Assembly: GCA_026003935.1 (NCBI GenBank)
Contig: BPIE01000001.1
Location: 620,001-684,000, forward strand
Length of the DNA: 64,000 bases
Direction: 5' to 3'
Source of the DNA: Tepidiforma sp.
Lineage (GTDB): Bacteria; Chloroflexota; Dehalococcoidia; Tepidiformales; Tepidiformaceae
Part shown: positions 18,708-27,800 of the stretch, in pieces
Numbering within the stretch: position 1 is the first letter of the stretch
How the letters are laid out: every line of letters begins with the position of its first letter
Translations under genes and position numbers: made by a program
The notes under the pieces: generated by a model
What the model saw: only the letters and a program-made list of their open reading frames with translations
What the model was told of the DNA's origin: nothing
Databases searched by the model: none

Positions 18708-19747
18708 TGACGTACGTGATTCCGGAATTCGACCAGGCGGCGGCGCGGGCGGCTGCGGAGCGGCTCGACCGGCTGACGAAACCGCAGGGGAGCCTTGGAC
18801 GGCTGGAGGAGCTGGCCATCCGGCTCGCGGGGATGACGGGCAACGCGCGGTGCAGGTTCGAGCGCAGGACGGTGGTGGTGATGGCGGCGGACCACGGGGT
18901 GACAGAGGAGGCGGTCTCGGCGTATCCCCCGGAGGTGACGGTGCAGATGGTGGCGAACTTCGTCGCCGGGGGTGCCGGGATCAACGTGCTGGCGCGGAGG
19001 GCGGGTGCGCAGGTCGTGGTCGTGGACATGGGTGTCCGGGGGCCTGCTGCGGCGTCAGGGGTGCTCGACCGGCGGCTGGGGAGCGGCACGCGGAACATGC
19101 TCCGCGAGCCGGCGATGACGCGGGCGCAGGCCGAGGCCGCGATTGCGACGGGGCGCGAGCTTGCGGGCCAGCTTGCGGCCGGGGGCACGGAGCTCCTGCT
19201 GACGGGGGAGATGGGCATCGGGAATACGACGGCTGCGAGCGCGGTGACGGCTGCGCTGACGGGGCGGCCGCCAGCGGAGGTGACCGGCAGAGGTACGGGG
19301 CTGGACGATGCGGCGCTGGCGCACAAGGTGAGCGTGGTGGAGCGTGCGCTGGCCCTGCATCGGCCGGAGCCGGGGGACCCGGTGGGGGTGCTGGCGGCGG
19401 TTGGGGGGTTCGAGCTCGGGGGGCTGGCGGGCCTGGTCATCGGGGCGGCGGAGCGGCGCATCCCGGTGGTGCTGGATGGGTTCATCACGGGCGCGGCGGC
19501 GCTGCTGGCGGCGGCACTCGCGCCTTCGTGCAGGGCGTATCTCATCGCCTCGCACCGGTCGGTGGAGCCGGGGCACGGGGCAATCCTGGCGGTGCTGGGG
19601 CTGGAGCCGCTCCTCGACCTGGGGCTGAGGCTGGGGGAGGGCACCGGGGCCGCGCTGGCGCTGCAGCTCATCGATGCGGCACTGGCCGTCCGGGACGAGA
19701 TGGCGACGTTCGACGAGGCGGGTGTGTCGGAGCGAAGCGAGGGATGA
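18707..19747 (+). CDS. cobT: Nicotinate-nucleotide--dimethylbenzimidazole phosphoribosyltransferase
   Basis: Makes alpha-ribazole phosphate from the lower-ligand base and nicotinate mononucleotide (346 aa). Family marks: LDRLTKPQGSLGRLEELA, VVVMAADHGVTEEAVSAYP, LLLTGEMGIGNTTAASA, GRGTGLDDAALAHK and the catalytic Glu region SHRSVEPGHGAIL. Start and stop overlap the neighbours, consistent with one transcript. This is the salvage-type CobT, not the chelatase subunit of the same name. Confidence 0.96.
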   Translation: MTYVIPEFDQAAARAAAERLDRLTKPQGSLGRLEELAIRLAGMTGNARCRFERRTVVVMAADHGVTEEAVSAYPPEVTVQMVANFVAGGAGINVLARRAGAQVVVVDMGVRGPAAASGVLDRRLGSGTRNMLREPAMTRAQAEAAIATGRELAGQLAAGGTELLLTGEMGIGNTTAASAVTAALTGRPPAEVTGRGTGLDDAALAHKVSVVERALALHRPEPGDPVGVLAAVGGFELGGLAGLVIGAAERRIPVVLDGFITGAAALLAAALAPSCRAYLIASHRSVEPGHGAILAVLGLEPLLDLGLRLGEGTGAALALQLIDAALAVRDEMATFDEAGVSERSEG

Positions 19748-20500
19748 ACGGGCTCGCGACAGCGGTCGCGCTGCTGACGCGGATACCGGTCCGGGGCGGG
19801 GCGCGGCATCCGGAGCGTGCTGCGCGATGGGTGCCGGCTGCGGCGGTGGTCGTGGCTGCGCCGCCGGCGCTCGCGGCGTGGGTACTGGGGGAGCTGCTGC
19901 CGGGAGCCCCGGCGGCGGCGCTGACGGTCGCGGCGTGGGTCGCGGTCACGGGAGCGCTGCACCTGGACGGGCTGGCGGACTGCGCCGATGCGGCGTTTCT
20001 GCCGGCGGACCGAGCGCGCCGGTGCGGAGGTGCTCGCGGACGTGCACCATGGGACGTTTGCCACGGCGGCGATTGGGCTGGTCCTGCTGGTGAAGTTCGG
20101 CTGCCTCGCGGGGATGACGCCGGCGACGGCTGGTGCGAGCGTGTTCGCGGCGGTCGTGGCGGCGAGGGGGTGGCTCCCGGCGGCTGCTGCCGGCGCGCCG
20201 CCACTCCGGGATTCGGGGATGGGTGCGGCCTTCAGGGCGGGGTGTACGCGCTTCGCGGTGGCGGGCGGATGCCTCGCGGCGTGTGCGGGCCCGATGGCGG
20301 CGCTGGGCTGGTGGGGTGCGGGAGCAGCGGCGGCGGGCGGGGCGGCGGCAGGGCTGGCGGCATGGGGACTAAGGCGGGCGCTCGGGGGGCTGAATGGCGA
20401 CGGATACGGGGCGTGTGTGGAGATTGGAGAATGCGCGGTGCTGGCGGCGGCTGCGGGATTTGGGGGACGGCTCGCGCCCTGGGGGGTCTTCGGATGGTGA
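19744..20500 (+). pseudogene. cobS: Adenosylcobinamide-GDP ribazoletransferase CobS, frameshifted
   Basis: CobS is the membrane enzyme that joins alpha-ribazole to adenosylcobinamide-GDP. The first frame gives MNGLATAVALLTRIPVRGG and GALHLDGLADCADAAFLPAD (the Asp-rich active-site motif). At about 20015-20027 homology jumps to the next frame (EVLADVHHGTFATAAIGLVL, then GLNGDGYGACVEIGE) and ends at 20500. Removing one base near 20022-20024 restores RARRAEVLADVHHGTF. The first frame stays open into cbiB, so an automatic caller may report a false CobS-CbiB fusion. Either a real lesion or a sequence error. Confidence 0.85.
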
Positions 20501-21405
20501 CGCGGCGGCTGGCGGTGCTCGCGGCGGCGCTGGCGCTGGACGCGGCGGCGGGAGAGCTGCCGAACGGGTGGCACCCGGTGGCGTGGATGGGCAGGTTGAC
20601 CGGGCTGCTGGACCGGGTACTGACCCGCAGCGGCTCTCGCGATACGGTTCGCGCGGGATTCGTGCTGACGGGCATCGCGGCGGGCGGTGCGGCGCTGGCG
20701 GGGTGGCGGCTGGAGCAGTGGACGCGGCGGGCCGGGGTCGCCGGGGTGCTGGTCGAGGCCGCGGCGCTGAAGCAGGCGCTGGCGGTCCGGGGACTGATGG
20801 AGCACGCGGAGGCGGTTCGACGGCCGCTCGCTGCGGGTGATGTGGAGGGGGCGCGGGCTGCCGCCGGGAGGATGGTGAGCCGGGCGACGGCGGGACTTCC
20901 GCCCGACCTGGTGGCCTCGGCGGCGATTGAGTCTGTCGCGGAGAATCTCTCGGACGGGGTGACGGGGACGGCGCTCTGGTATGTGGCCGCGGGGCTGCCC
21001 GGGGCGTTTGCGTACCGGGCGGTGAACACGCTGGATGCGATGGTGGGGTACCACGCGCGGGGGCGGTTCGGGATGGTGCCGGCCAGGCTGGATGATGCGG
21101 CGAACCTGGTCCCGGCGCGGCTGACCGCGCTGCTCATCGTGCTGGCCTGCCCGCGTGCGCTGCGGCGGCTCCCGCTGGTGGTCCGGGACGCTGGCGGGAC
21201 GCCGAGCCCCAATTCGGGGTGGCCGATGGCGGCGATGGCGCACGGGCTCGGGGTGCGGCTGGAGAAGCGGGGGCATCACGTGCTGCATGCGGGCGGGCGC
21301 GCACCGGGCGCGGAAGACATCCGGCGGGCGTGCCGGGCGGGGGTGCTGGCGGTTGGATTGGGTGGGCTGCTGGCGGCAGCGGCCGCGGGCTGGAGGTCTG
21401 CGTGA
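20494..21405 (+). CDS. cbiB: Adenosylcobinamide-phosphate synthase CbiB
   Basis: Integral membrane amidoligase-like protein (303 aa) that attaches the aminopropanol phosphate arm to adenosylcobyric acid. Family marks: DAAAGELPNGWHPVAWMGRL, VSRATAGLPPDLVASAAIES, AENLSDGVTGTALWYVAAGLPGAFAYRAVNTLDAMVGY, and GGTPSPNSGWPMAAMAHGLG. The start lies inside the last codons of cobS. The next gene starts in its stop codon region (GTGA). Its frame continues unbroken from the first part of cobS only because of the cobS frameshift. Confidence 0.94.
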   Translation: MVTRRLAVLAAALALDAAAGELPNGWHPVAWMGRLTGLLDRVLTRSGSRDTVRAGFVLTGIAAGGAALAGWRLEQWTRRAGVAGVLVEAAALKQALAVRGLMEHAEAVRRPLAAGDVEGARAAAGRMVSRATAGLPPDLVASAAIESVAENLSDGVTGTALWYVAAGLPGAFAYRAVNTLDAMVGYHARGRFGMVPARLDDAANLVPARLTALLIVLACPRALRRLPLVVRDAGGTPSPNSGWPMAAMAHGLGVRLEKRGHHVLHAGGRAPGAEDIRRACRAGVLAVGLGGLLAAAAAGWRSA

Positions 21406-22463
21406 CGGGCCGGGTTGTTCACGGCGGGGTTTCGCCGGAAGAGCTCGCGGCGTCAGCAGCGCGGGGGGTCCGTCTCGTCGACCTGAGCGCGAACCTGAAC
21501 CCGTACGGGCCGCACCCGGCGCTGCTGGCGGCGGCGCGGGGTGCCGTGCTCGAACGGTATCCCGCGCCGGACGTGCGGAGCCTCCGGGAAGCTTGGGCAA
21601 GGGCGCTGGGGCTCGAGCCGGGGCAGGTGCTGGCGGGCAACGGGTCGAGCGAGCTGATCTATCTCGTGTGCCGGGCGTTCGGTGCGGCGGGGCGGTGCCT
21701 CGTGTTTGGGCCGACGTTCGGGGAGTACCGGGCGGCGGCGGAGGCGGCGGGGATGGAGGTGGTGGAAGCCCCGCACCCGGGGGGACGTGCGGGAGCGGCG
21801 CAGCCCGGGCGGCTGGTGCGTGAGGTGGAGCCCCGGCTGGTGTTCCTGTGCAATCCGAACAACCCGACGGGGCAGCTCTGTACCCGGGCGGAGGTCGAGG
21901 CGCTGCGGGAGGCGGCGGTCGAGGCTGGGGGCAGGCTGGTGGCGGATGAGGCGTACATGCCGTTCGCGTGGCCGGAAGACGAGGCGGTGCTGCCGCGCGC
22001 GGGGCTGCTGGTGCTGCGGTCGTTGACGAAGCTGCACGCGGTCCCGGGGCTGCGGCTGGGACTGCTGCTGGGTGACGCCGGGGACGTTGCTGCGGTGGCG
22101 GACCAGCAGCCGCCGTGGGCGGTGAGCGCGCCGGCAGCGGCGGCCGGGGTCGCGGCGCTGGAGCTCGAGGAGTTCTGCTGGGAGAGTGTGCGGCGGATTG
22201 CGGCGACGCGGGCCGCGCTGACCGACGGGCTGGAGCGTGCCGGGTTCGAGGTGCGGCCATCGCTGGCGAATTTCGTGCTGGTGCGTGTGGGCGATGCGGG
22301 ACGCTTTCGTTCGAAGCTGCTGGTGCGCGGCTTCGTCGTCCGTGACTGCACGTCGTTCGGGCTGCCGGAGTGGGTCCGGGTCGCGGTTCCAGCGGAGGGT
22401 GAGCTTGGGAGACTGATTCGTGCGATGGAGGAGGTACAGAGATGGCTCGCGGCGGAGTGCTGA
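21402..22463 (+). CDS. cobD: Threonine-phosphate decarboxylase CobD
   Basis: PLP enzyme of the HisC-like class (353 aa) that makes (R)-1-amino-2-propanol phosphate for CbiB. Marks: HGG...LVDLSANLNPYGPHPA at the N-terminus, GNGSSELIYLVCRAF, VFLCNPNNPTGQL, DEAYMPF, and PLP-Lys in RSLTKLHAVPGLRLG. Histidinol-phosphate aminotransferase is the alternative, but location between cbiB and cobQ argues for CobD. GTG start at 21402 with GGAGG 7 bases upstream, overlapping the cbiB stop. Confidence 0.88.
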   Translation: MTGRVVHGGVSPEELAASAARGVRLVDLSANLNPYGPHPALLAAARGAVLERYPAPDVRSLREAWARALGLEPGQVLAGNGSSELIYLVCRAFGAAGRCLVFGPTFGEYRAAAEAAGMEVVEAPHPGGRAGAAQPGRLVREVEPRLVFLCNPNNPTGQLCTRAEVEALREAAVEAGGRLVADEAYMPFAWPEDEAVLPRAGLLVLRSLTKLHAVPGLRLGLLLGDAGDVAAVADQQPPWAVSAPAAAAGVAALELEEFCWESVRRIAATRAALTDGLERAGFEVRPSLANFVLVRVGDAGRFRSKLLVRGFVVRDCTSFGLPEWVRVAVPAEGELGRLIRAMEEVQRWLAAEC

Positions 22464-23944
22464 TGGTCCAGGGGACTGCGTCGTCGGCGGGGAAGAGCCT
22501 GCTGGTGACGGGGCTGTGCCGGCTGTTTGCGCGGCGCGGTCTGCGGGTGGCGCCGTTCAAGGCGCAGAACATGTCGAACAATGCTGCGGTGGTGCCCGGG
22601 GGCGGGGAGATTGGACGGGCGCAGTACGTGCAGGCGCTGGCGGCGCGTGCGCTGCCGCGGGTGGAGATGAACCCGGTGCTCCTGAAGCCGGAAGGGAACC
22701 TGCGTTCGCAGGTAGTCGTGCTGGGCCGGCCGGTCGGCACGCTGCACGCGGCGGCGTACCAGGAGGCGAAGGCGCGCATCTGGGCCGACGTGACACGCGC
22801 GCTGGACCTCCTGCGGGAGGAGTTCGACCTCGTGGTCATCGAGGGGGCGGGGAGCCCGGCGGAGATCAACCTGAAGGCGCGGGACATTTCGAACATGCGC
22901 GTGGCGCGGTATGCGGAGGCGCCGGTGCTGGTCGTGGGGGACATCGACCGGGGCGGGGTCTTCGCGCACCTGTACGGGACGTACCATCTGCTGGAACCGG
23001 AGGAGCAGCGGCTGGTGCGGGGATTCGTGATCAACAAGCTGCGGGGGGACGCCTCGCTGCTGGAGGCCGGCCTCCGGGACATCGAGCGGCTCACAGGTGT
23101 GCCGGTGGTCGGTGTGGTGCCTTGGGTCCGGGACCCGGGGATTGCGGAGGAGGATTCGGTCGCGCTGGACCGGCGGCGAGACGAGCACGGGCCGTTCCGC
23201 GGAGTCGACGTGGCGGTGGTGCGCCTGCCGCGCATTGCGAATTTCGACGATTTCGACCCGCTGGAGCGGGAGCCAGACGTCCGGGTGCGCTATGTGGACT
23301 CGCCGAGGAAGCTCGGTGAGCCGGACGCGGTGGTCATCCCTGGGACGAAAGCGACGCGGGACGACCTCGCGTGGCTGCGGGCGGAGGGCTTCGAGGACGC
23401 GCTTGGAGCGATGCGGCTGCGGGGGGTACCGGTGATTGGCGTATGCGGCGGCTTCCAGATACTGGGGGAGCAGATTGCAGACCCGCTGGGGCTGGAGGGG
23501 GAGCCGGGGACGGCACCCGGGCTCGGTTGGCTGCGGTGCAGAACCGAGTTCGCGCAGGGGAAAGTGACGAGGACGGGTACGGTCCGACTGGGGGAGGGGC
23601 CGGGGCTGCTGGCCGGCTGCGACGGGCTGGAGGCGACAGGGTATGAGATTCATGCGGGGCTGACCGCGGTGACCGAGGGAGCAGCGGCCTGGACCGCGGA
23701 GGGCGAGGCGGTCGGGGCGATTTCGGATGATGGGCTGGTGTTTGGCTGGTATGTGCACGGGGGGTTCGCGGACCGGGAGTTCCGGGCGCGGGTGCTGGGG
23801 AACATCGCCCGGATGCGGGGGAAGCCGTTCGCTCCGGGGGTCGAAACGGACTCCGATGCTGCCTTCGAGCGGCTGGCGGATGTGCTGGAGTCGTCGCTGG
23901 ACGTGGAGCGCATCGCCGGGTGGGCGCTGGGCGGGGGCGGGTGA
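22442..23944 (+). CDS. cobQ: Cobyric acid synthase CobQ
   Basis: Amidates four side chains of adenosylcobyrinic acid a,c-diamide (500 aa). N-terminal dethiobiotin-synthetase-like ATPase domain: MVQGTASSAGKSLLVTGLCR, FKAQNMSNNA, EMNPVLLKPEG, VVIEGAGSPAEINL and GDIDRGGVFAHLYGT. C-terminal class-I glutamine amidotransferase domain with nucleophile Cys in GVCGGFQILGEQI, YEIHAGLT, and the His of WYVHGGF. It overlaps cobD by 22 bases and cobU by one base. Confidence 0.96.
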   Translation: MARGGVLMVQGTASSAGKSLLVTGLCRLFARRGLRVAPFKAQNMSNNAAVVPGGGEIGRAQYVQALAARALPRVEMNPVLLKPEGNLRSQVVVLGRPVGTLHAAAYQEAKARIWADVTRALDLLREEFDLVVIEGAGSPAEINLKARDISNMRVARYAEAPVLVVGDIDRGGVFAHLYGTYHLLEPEEQRLVRGFVINKLRGDASLLEAGLRDIERLTGVPVVGVVPWVRDPGIAEEDSVALDRRRDEHGPFRGVDVAVVRLPRIANFDDFDPLEREPDVRVRYVDSPRKLGEPDAVVIPGTKATRDDLAWLRAEGFEDALGAMRLRGVPVIGVCGGFQILGEQIADPLGLEGEPGTAPGLGWLRCRTEFAQGKVTRTGTVRLGEGPGLLAGCDGLEATGYEIHAGLTAVTEGAAAWTAEGEAVGAISDDGLVFGWYVHGGFADREFRARVLGNIARMRGKPFAPGVETDSDAAFERLADVLESSLDVERIAGWALGGGG

Positions 23945-24501
23945 TGGGACGGCTCGTGCTGGTGACGGGGGGTGCGCGAAGCGGGAAGAGCCGGGTCGCG
24001 GAGCGGCTCGCGGCAGCGGCTGGTGCGCGCGTGGTGTATGTCGCGACGATGGAGGCGGCGGATGCGGAGACGGTGGGGCGGGTGGCGCGGCACCGCGAAC
24101 GGCGGCCGGCGGAGTGGGTGACCGTGGAGGAGCCGGTCGACCTCGCGGGGGCGCTGGAGCGCGCTCCCGGCCATTCGACGGTGCTGGTCGAATGCCTGGC
24201 GACGTGGTGCGGGAACCTGTTCTGGCGGGCGGGGCTCGACGAGGGGGGGCCGGTGGAGCCGTGGGAGCTGCTGGTCGGCGAGGTTGCGGCGAAGGCCCGG
24301 GAGGCGGCGCGGCGGGCCAGATCGCGGGAGGGGCTGGTGGTCGTCGTGACGAATGAGGTCGGGTGGGGGATCGTGCCGATGGGTCGCATGACGCGGTACT
24401 ACCGGGATGCGCTGGGGCTGGCCAACCAGGCGTTCGGGGAGGCGGCGGATGAGGTGGTCCTCGTGGTGGCGGGGAGGAGGCTGGTGCTGGACGGGAGTTG
24501 A
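23944..24501 (+). CDS. cobU: Adenosylcobinamide kinase / guanylyltransferase CobU
   Basis: Bifunctional enzyme (185 aa) that phosphorylates adenosylcobinamide and adds GMP before CobS acts. P-loop GGARSGKS at residues 9-16, YVATMEAADAETVGRVARHRERRP (with the guanylylated-His region), ECLATWCGNLF and VVTNEVGWGIVPMGRMTRYYRDALG. It is the last gene of the first riboswitch operon. Its stop codon overlaps the -35 box of the next promoter, so the two B12 operons are packed end to end. Confidence 0.96.
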   Translation: MGRLVLVTGGARSGKSRVAERLAAAAGARVVYVATMEAADAETVGRVARHRERRPAEWVTVEEPVDLAGALERAPGHSTVLVECLATWCGNLFWRAGLDEGGPVEPWELLVGEVAAKAREAARRARSREGLVVVVTNEVGWGIVPMGRMTRYYRDALGLANQAFGEAADEVVLVVAGRRLVLDGS

Positions 24502-24527
24502 GCGGGCGGTGAGCAGCGTGGTAGAGT
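24498..24527 (+). promoter_or_regulatory. Promoter of the second cobalamin operon
   Basis: TTGAGC (overlapping the cobU stop), 18-base spacer, TAGAGT. Same architecture as the promoter at 14747. Confidence 0.6.
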
Positions 24528-24534
24528 CCGGGCA

Positions 24535-24690
24535 TCAGCGCGGTCACGCGAACCCGGTGCGAATCCGGGGCTGTCCCGCAACTGTGATCCGCCGCCGGGC
24601 GGTAAGCCAGGTCGCCGGGGCCGTGCTGGTGTCTAGCCCGCGGGGAAACGGGTGATGGACACGTGGCTCCAGCCGGTCGCCATGTGCCGC
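24535..24690 (+). promoter_or_regulatory. Cobalamin riboswitch (upstream of cobN1)
   Basis: Same core as the first riboswitch: GAACCCGGTGCGAATCC, GGGGCTGTCCCGCAACTGTG and GTAAGCCAGGTCGCC, plus the shared GTGTCTAGCCCGCGGGGAAA arm. Long stretches are identical to the first copy, so the pair probably arose by duplication. It should shut off the chelatase and cobalt-transport genes when B12 is plentiful. Confidence 0.93.
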
Positions 24691-24693
24691 TTG

Positions 24694-24725
24694 AACGCCC
24701 CTCCTCGCGAGGGGCGTTGCTGTTG
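24694..24725 (+). terminator. Riboswitch-controlled terminator 2
   Basis: Perfect 10-bp stem AACGCCCCTC / GAGGGGCGTT with a 5-base loop, then a weak T-rich stretch (GCTGTTG). Expression platform of the second riboswitch. The 158 bases from here to cobN1 hold no gene I recognise. Confidence 0.75.
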
Positions 24726-24883
24726 ACGGCAGCAGCGCGGCCGCGGGCGGAGGCAGCAGTGCCTTCGCCCCTGCGGCCGATGGACCTGGCGGAGCGACGG
24801 CGGCCCACCTGTCCCGGGCGGGGACGAAGCAGGAGGGCTGCGTCGATGGCGCGAGGGACCAGCACGGCGAGCGGGCAGCTTCG

Positions 24884-27800
24884 GTGAGCGGCCAGGAGCC
24901 AGGTTTCGCGGACATCCTCGTGGTGTCGGCGTACGACGCCGACCTCAGGGCTCTGGCGCAGGTGCGGAGCGGGCTTCCGGCGGGGTTTCCCCGGGTGGTG
25001 AGCTGGCCGGCGGCCGAGGCTGCAGGGGCTCCGGAGCGGGTGGTCGCAGCAGCGGAGCGCGCGGGGGTAGTGGTCGTGCGGCTCCTCGCGGGGCCGGAAT
25101 CGCTCGGCGGGCTGTTCGAGCAGGTGACGGCCGTGTGCCGTTCGCGGGGGACGCCGCTCATCGTGCGGCGGGCGTATCCAATGACGGAGAACACGCTGGC
25201 GGAGCACAGTACGGTGGAGGCGGAGGATGCGGAGCGGGTACTGGAATATCTGCTGCACGGTGGCGAACGGAACGCGGAGCAGCTGCTGCGGTTCCTTGCC
25301 GACCGGTATCTCGGGGGACGGTTTGGGTGGGAGCCGCCGGCGCCGATGCCGTGGGAGGGGTACTTCGTGCCTGGCCGGGCGTTGGCGGTCGAGCGGGGGG
25401 TGCTGGCCGGGGCGCCGTGGTGGCGGCAGGGCAGGCCGGCTGTGGGGGTGCTGTTCTACCGCAACCTCGTGCAGATGGACACGACGGGTGTGGTGGAGGC
25501 GCTCGCGGAGGCGCTGGACCGGCACGAGGTGAATGCGGTCCCGGTGTTTGCGTATGGTCTGCGGGCGAGTTCGAACGGGCGTGACAATGCGGCGGCGGTG
25601 CGGGCGCTGCTGGGGCCCGGCGAGGGGTGGGAGGGGGTCCGGGCGGTCATATCGCTTATGCCGTTTTCGGCGGCGGTGCCGGGACCGGATGGCGTGGCGG
25701 AGGCGGGGGAGGGCCTGGCGCCGCTCGGGGTGGCGGTGGTGCAGGGCGCGATGGCGCAGGGGAGCCTCGATGACTGGCGTAAAAGCCCGGCGGGGCTCGG
25801 GCCGCTGGACGTGGCGACGTCGGCGGCGCTGCCGGAGCTGGACGGCAGGCTGATCTCGGCGCCGGCGGGGTTCCGCGCGGTTTCGGTGGATGGGGAGTTT
25901 CCGGGCCTGGCATGGGAGGGGGACCGGCTGGACCGGCTCGCGGGGCTTGCGGCGGGGTGGGCCAACCTCGCGGCGAAAGCGAACGGGGAGAAGCGGGTGG
26001 CGGTGCTGCTGAACAACCCGAACGGCCGGGAGGCGCGGATTGCGGCGGCGTTCGGGCTCGACGCGCCGGCATCGGTCGTGCGGCTGCTCGAGGGGCTGCG
26101 GGAGGCGGGATACCGGGTGGACGGGGCGCCCGCAGACGGGGACGAGCTGGTGCAGCGGCTCATCGACCTGTGCCCAAATGACCCGGCTGCAGCGACGGCG
26201 GAGCAGGTGCGGGGTGCGCCGTGCCGGGTTTCGGCGGAGCGGTATCGGGAGTGGTTTCGCGAGCTCCCGCGGGAGGTGCGGGAGGAGGTCGAGCGCCACT
26301 GGGGCCCGGCACCGGGCGACGTGTTCGTGGACGGCGGCGACGTGGTCGTCCCGGGGGCGGTCTTCGGGAATGTGTTCGTCGGCCCGCAGCCGCAGCGGGG
26401 GTTCGCGCTGAACCGGGAGGCGATTCTGCATTCGCCCGACCTGCCGCCCTCGCACCAGTACCTTGCGGCGTACCTGTGGCTGCGGGAGGTGTTCCGGGCG
26501 GACGCCATCGTGCAGGTGGGGAAGCACGGGAATCTGGAATGGCTGCCCGGGAAGGCGGTCGGGCTTTCCGGGAGGTGCTACCCGGATATCGCGCTCGGGA
26601 GCCTGCCGCTCATCTACCCGTACATCGTGAACAACCCGGGCGAGGGGACGCAGGCGAAGCGGCGGGGGGCGGCGGCGATCGTGGACCACCTGACCCCGCC
26701 GATGGCGGCTGCTGGCAGTTATGGAGAGCTGGCGACCGCGCGGGCTGCGCTGGAGGCGCTGCAGGAGGCGGTGGAGCGGGGCGACGAAGGGCCGCGGACG
26801 GCGGCGCTTGCGGAGCGGGCGCTGGACGCCGTGCGGGCGGCGCGGCTGGACCGGGACCTGGGCTTCGAGGATGGGGTGCCGGGCCCCGCGGAGCTGGCGC
26901 GGCGGGGGCTTCACTACCTGGATGAGCTCGAGGGCGGACTGATTGCGACGGGTCTTCACGTGCTCGGGAGCGTGCCAGGGGATGATGCGCTCGCGGGGAT
27001 GCTGCTGGCCATCGACGCGGGGCAGGGGAGCCGGTCGCTGGTCCAGGCGGTAGCGCGGAGGCTGGGGGTCGCGTGGGATGGCCGGGGCCGGGTGCCCGAG
27101 GCGGCGGCGAGCATCGCCGGCGATGCGGTGCGCGCGGCGGTGACGGCCGGTGCGCGGGAGGCGGCGGCGGTCCTGGCGGAACGGCTTGGCGGCGACGATG
27201 GGGAGGCATTGGCGGCGCTGGATGAGCTGGCGCTGCGGGTGCTCCCGGCGATTCGGCGGGCGCCGGACGAGCTGGGCCGCGTGGTGGGCGCGCTCGAAGG
27301 GCGTGCCGTCCCGCCGGGCCCGGCGGGGGCACCGACGCGGGGCCAGACGGACTGCCTGCCGACGGGCAGAAACTTCTACTCGTTCGACCCGAGGGTGATG
27401 CCGGGGCGAGCAGCCTGGGAGGCGGGCCGGGCACTCGCGGAGGCGGTGATCGCCCGGTACGCGGCGGAGGAGGGCCGGGTGCCGGAGTCGGTCGCGGTCA
27501 TCGCGTGGGGGACGGCGAACATCCGGACGCGGGGCGAGGACATCGCGCAGGTGCTGCACCTGCTGGGGGTGGAGCCGGTGTGGGATGGCAGGAGCGGGCG
27601 CGTCACGGGGGTCGAGGTGGTGCCGCTGGAGCGGCTGGGGCGGCCGCGGATCGACGTGGTGCTGCGGGCGAGCGGGTTTTTCCGCGATGCCTTCGGGGCG
27701 GTGATTGCCCTGGTGGACGAGGCCGTGTCCAAGGTGGCTGCGCTCGATGAGCCGCCCGAGCTGAACTTCGTGCGCAAGCATCTCCTGGCGGACCTCACGC

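Noticed and set aside
19744-21405. A natural CobS-CbiB fusion protein
   Set aside because: The middle of the continuous frame is nonsense, while the true CobS continuation lies in the next frame; the fusion is a by-product of the frameshift.
18679-23235. An antisense open frame of about 1518 codons on the minus strand
   Set aside because: Opposite cobT-cobQ, no recognisable domain; a stop-poor antisense frame of GC-rich DNA.
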